This document shows positions 5,912 through 6,735 of a DNA stretch of 6,735 nt, piece by piece (within the stretch, counting starts at the first letter, position 1; each line of letters opens with the position of its first letter). The notes beneath the pieces were generated by a model, which searched no databases, was not told the origin of the DNA, and saw nothing but the letters and a program-made list of their open reading frames with translations. The stretch covers positions 1-6,735 of the forward strand of contig SMYQ01000026.1 of the NCBI GenBank assembly GCA_007050885.1, in the 5' to 3' direction. The position numbers and the translations under genes were made by a program. This DNA comes from Candidatus Bathyarchaeota archaeon (GTDB lineage Archaea; Thermoproteota; Bathyarchaeia; 40CM-2-53-6; RBG-13-38-9).

Positions 5912-6720
5912 TAATAAGTGAGAGCTTTCGAGAATTACACAGACGTGGCGAAGGAGCACTCATTGGATATATCACTGGTGGAGACCCATCGCCTAAAATT
6001 TCACAAAAGATAGTTGAAACAATCGCCAAAGAAGGAGTGGATATAATTGAGATCGGAATCCCATTCTCCGATCCAATCGCAGACGGCCCAACAATACAAG
6101 CTGCATCTAACCGTTCTCTTAACGCTGGCACTACCCCTCAAGCAATATTCGATATTGTTAAGGAAACAAAAAGCAGGATAGAAATCCCAATTGCATTAAT
6201 GACATATTATAATGTACTCTTCAAGATGGGTGTACAAAATTTTCTAACAAAAGCGAGCAAACATCGTGTCGACGGCCTTATCATACCTGATCTGCCAATT
6301 GAAGAAGCAGCAGAATATCGAGAGCTAGCAGAAAAACAGGGAATTGATACGATATTTCTAGCTACTCCCTCTACTTTACCAAACAGATTGAAAGATATTT
6401 TAGATTACACTTCAGGATTTCTATACCTAATCTCGATACATGGTGTAACAGGTAAAAGAGAAGATGTATCCCAACTCACTATTCAATCAATAAAGAGAAT
6501 CAAACCTTACACAGCCGGAACGATTCCATTAGCAGTGGGTTTCGGTTTATATAAGCCAGAACATATAAGTTCGGTAATAGGATCTGGAGCAGATGGGGCA
6601 ATAGTAGGAAGTGCTCTTGTAAAAATTGTTGAAAGTAATCTAAATGATTCCATAAAATTAATAGAGCAAATTTCAACTTTAACTAGAAATCTGAAGAGTG
6701 TCACCTTGCTGAAAAAATGA
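5908..6720 (+). CDS. trpA: Tryptophan synthase alpha chain
   Basis: It cleaves indoleglycerol phosphate to indole and glyceraldehyde 3-phosphate and passes indole to TrpB. It is a TIM barrel of 270 residues, the usual length. The catalytic acids are Glu48 (IIEIG) and Asp59 (DPIADGP). GYITGGDPS (20-28), PFSDP (52-56), MTYYN (98-102), IIPDLP (125-130), the flexible loop SIHGVTGKR (176-184) with Thr181, and the phosphate-site blocks AVGFGL (209-214) and [10 protein letters not shown] (227-236) are all present. The loop reads IHGVTG where many bacterial enzymes have RAGVTG, and the Thr needed for loop closure is kept. The ATG overlaps the trpB stop (ATGA), with a weak purine-rich site (GGGA, 5896-5899) 8 nt upstream. 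The tight coupling to trpB fits equimolar subunits. Confidence 0.95.
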   Translation: MIISESFRELHRRGEGALIGYITGGDPSPKISQKIVETIAKEGVDIIEIGIPFSDPIADGPTIQAASNRSLNAGTTPQAIFDIVKETKSRIEIPIALMTYYNVLFKMGVQNFLTKASKHRVDGLIIPDLPIEEAAEYRELAEKQGIDTIFLATPSTLPNRLKDILDYTSGFLYLISIHGVTGKREDVSQLTIQSIKRIKPYTAGTIPLAVGFGLYKPEHISSVIGSGADGAIVGSALVKIVESNLNDSIKLIEQISTLTRNLKSVTLLKK

Positions 6721-6735
6721 TACACTATCTTGGAC
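6717..6735 (+). CDS. Possible start of another operon gene, cut by the window end
   Basis: ATG at 6717-6719 overlaps the trpA stop as ATGA, the junction style used three times earlier in this operon. It reads M-I-H-Y-L-G, followed by a codon starting with C. No ribosome binding site is evident, as for several coupled genes here. Six codons cannot identify a product. The pattern Y-L-G plus a possible proline codon resembles the YLGP.GTF start of prephenate dehydratase, a plausible aromatic-pathway neighbour, but this is a guess. It may equally be a chance overlap with the operon ending at trpA. Confidence 0.22.

Overview
The window holds one complete tryptophan biosynthesis operon, trpE-trpG-trpD-trpC-trpF-trpB-trpA, all on the + strand from about 296 to 6720. 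Seven separate, unfused proteins cover every step from chorismate to L-tryptophan. The DNA is AT-rich and tightly packed. Six junctions join the genes: trpE/trpG, trpF/trpB and trpB/trpA share an ATGA stop/start, trpG/trpD and trpD/trpC overlap by a few bases, and only trpC/trpF has a gap (6 nt).

The organism is most likely an archaeon. The clearest sign is a consensus archaeal Box A (TTTATATA, 185-192) upstream of trpE. The style of TrpG, TrpE, TrpF and TrpA recalls Nitrososphaerota (Thaumarchaeota), but this is from memory of the families and not from a search. The gene order EGDCFBA is also the classical bacterial order, so a bacterial origin is unlikely but not formally excluded.

Layout: 1-21 (- strand) appears to be the first codons of a divergent gene with a strong ribosome binding site. 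Bases 22-237 are a shared control region with a TGTACA-containing dyad (162-176), Box A (185-192) and a 15-bp palindrome on top of Box A (188-202). Bases 238-291 hold a 17-codon ORF with its own ribosome binding site and one Trp codon, and a hairpin arm covers that codon. It is either a leader peptide or the true TrpE N-terminus separated from the gene by an indel in a 7-A run. The structural genes follow. At 6717 a further ATG overlaps the trpA stop, suggesting that the operon continues beyond the window.

Pathway logic: TrpE with TrpG make anthranilate from chorismate and glutamine; TrpD adds phosphoribose; TrpF isomerises; TrpC closes the indole ring; TrpA and TrpB release indole and condense it with serine. 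Catalytic residues are recognisable in all seven proteins and no gene looks decayed. The novelty here, if any, is in the control region and not in the enzymes.
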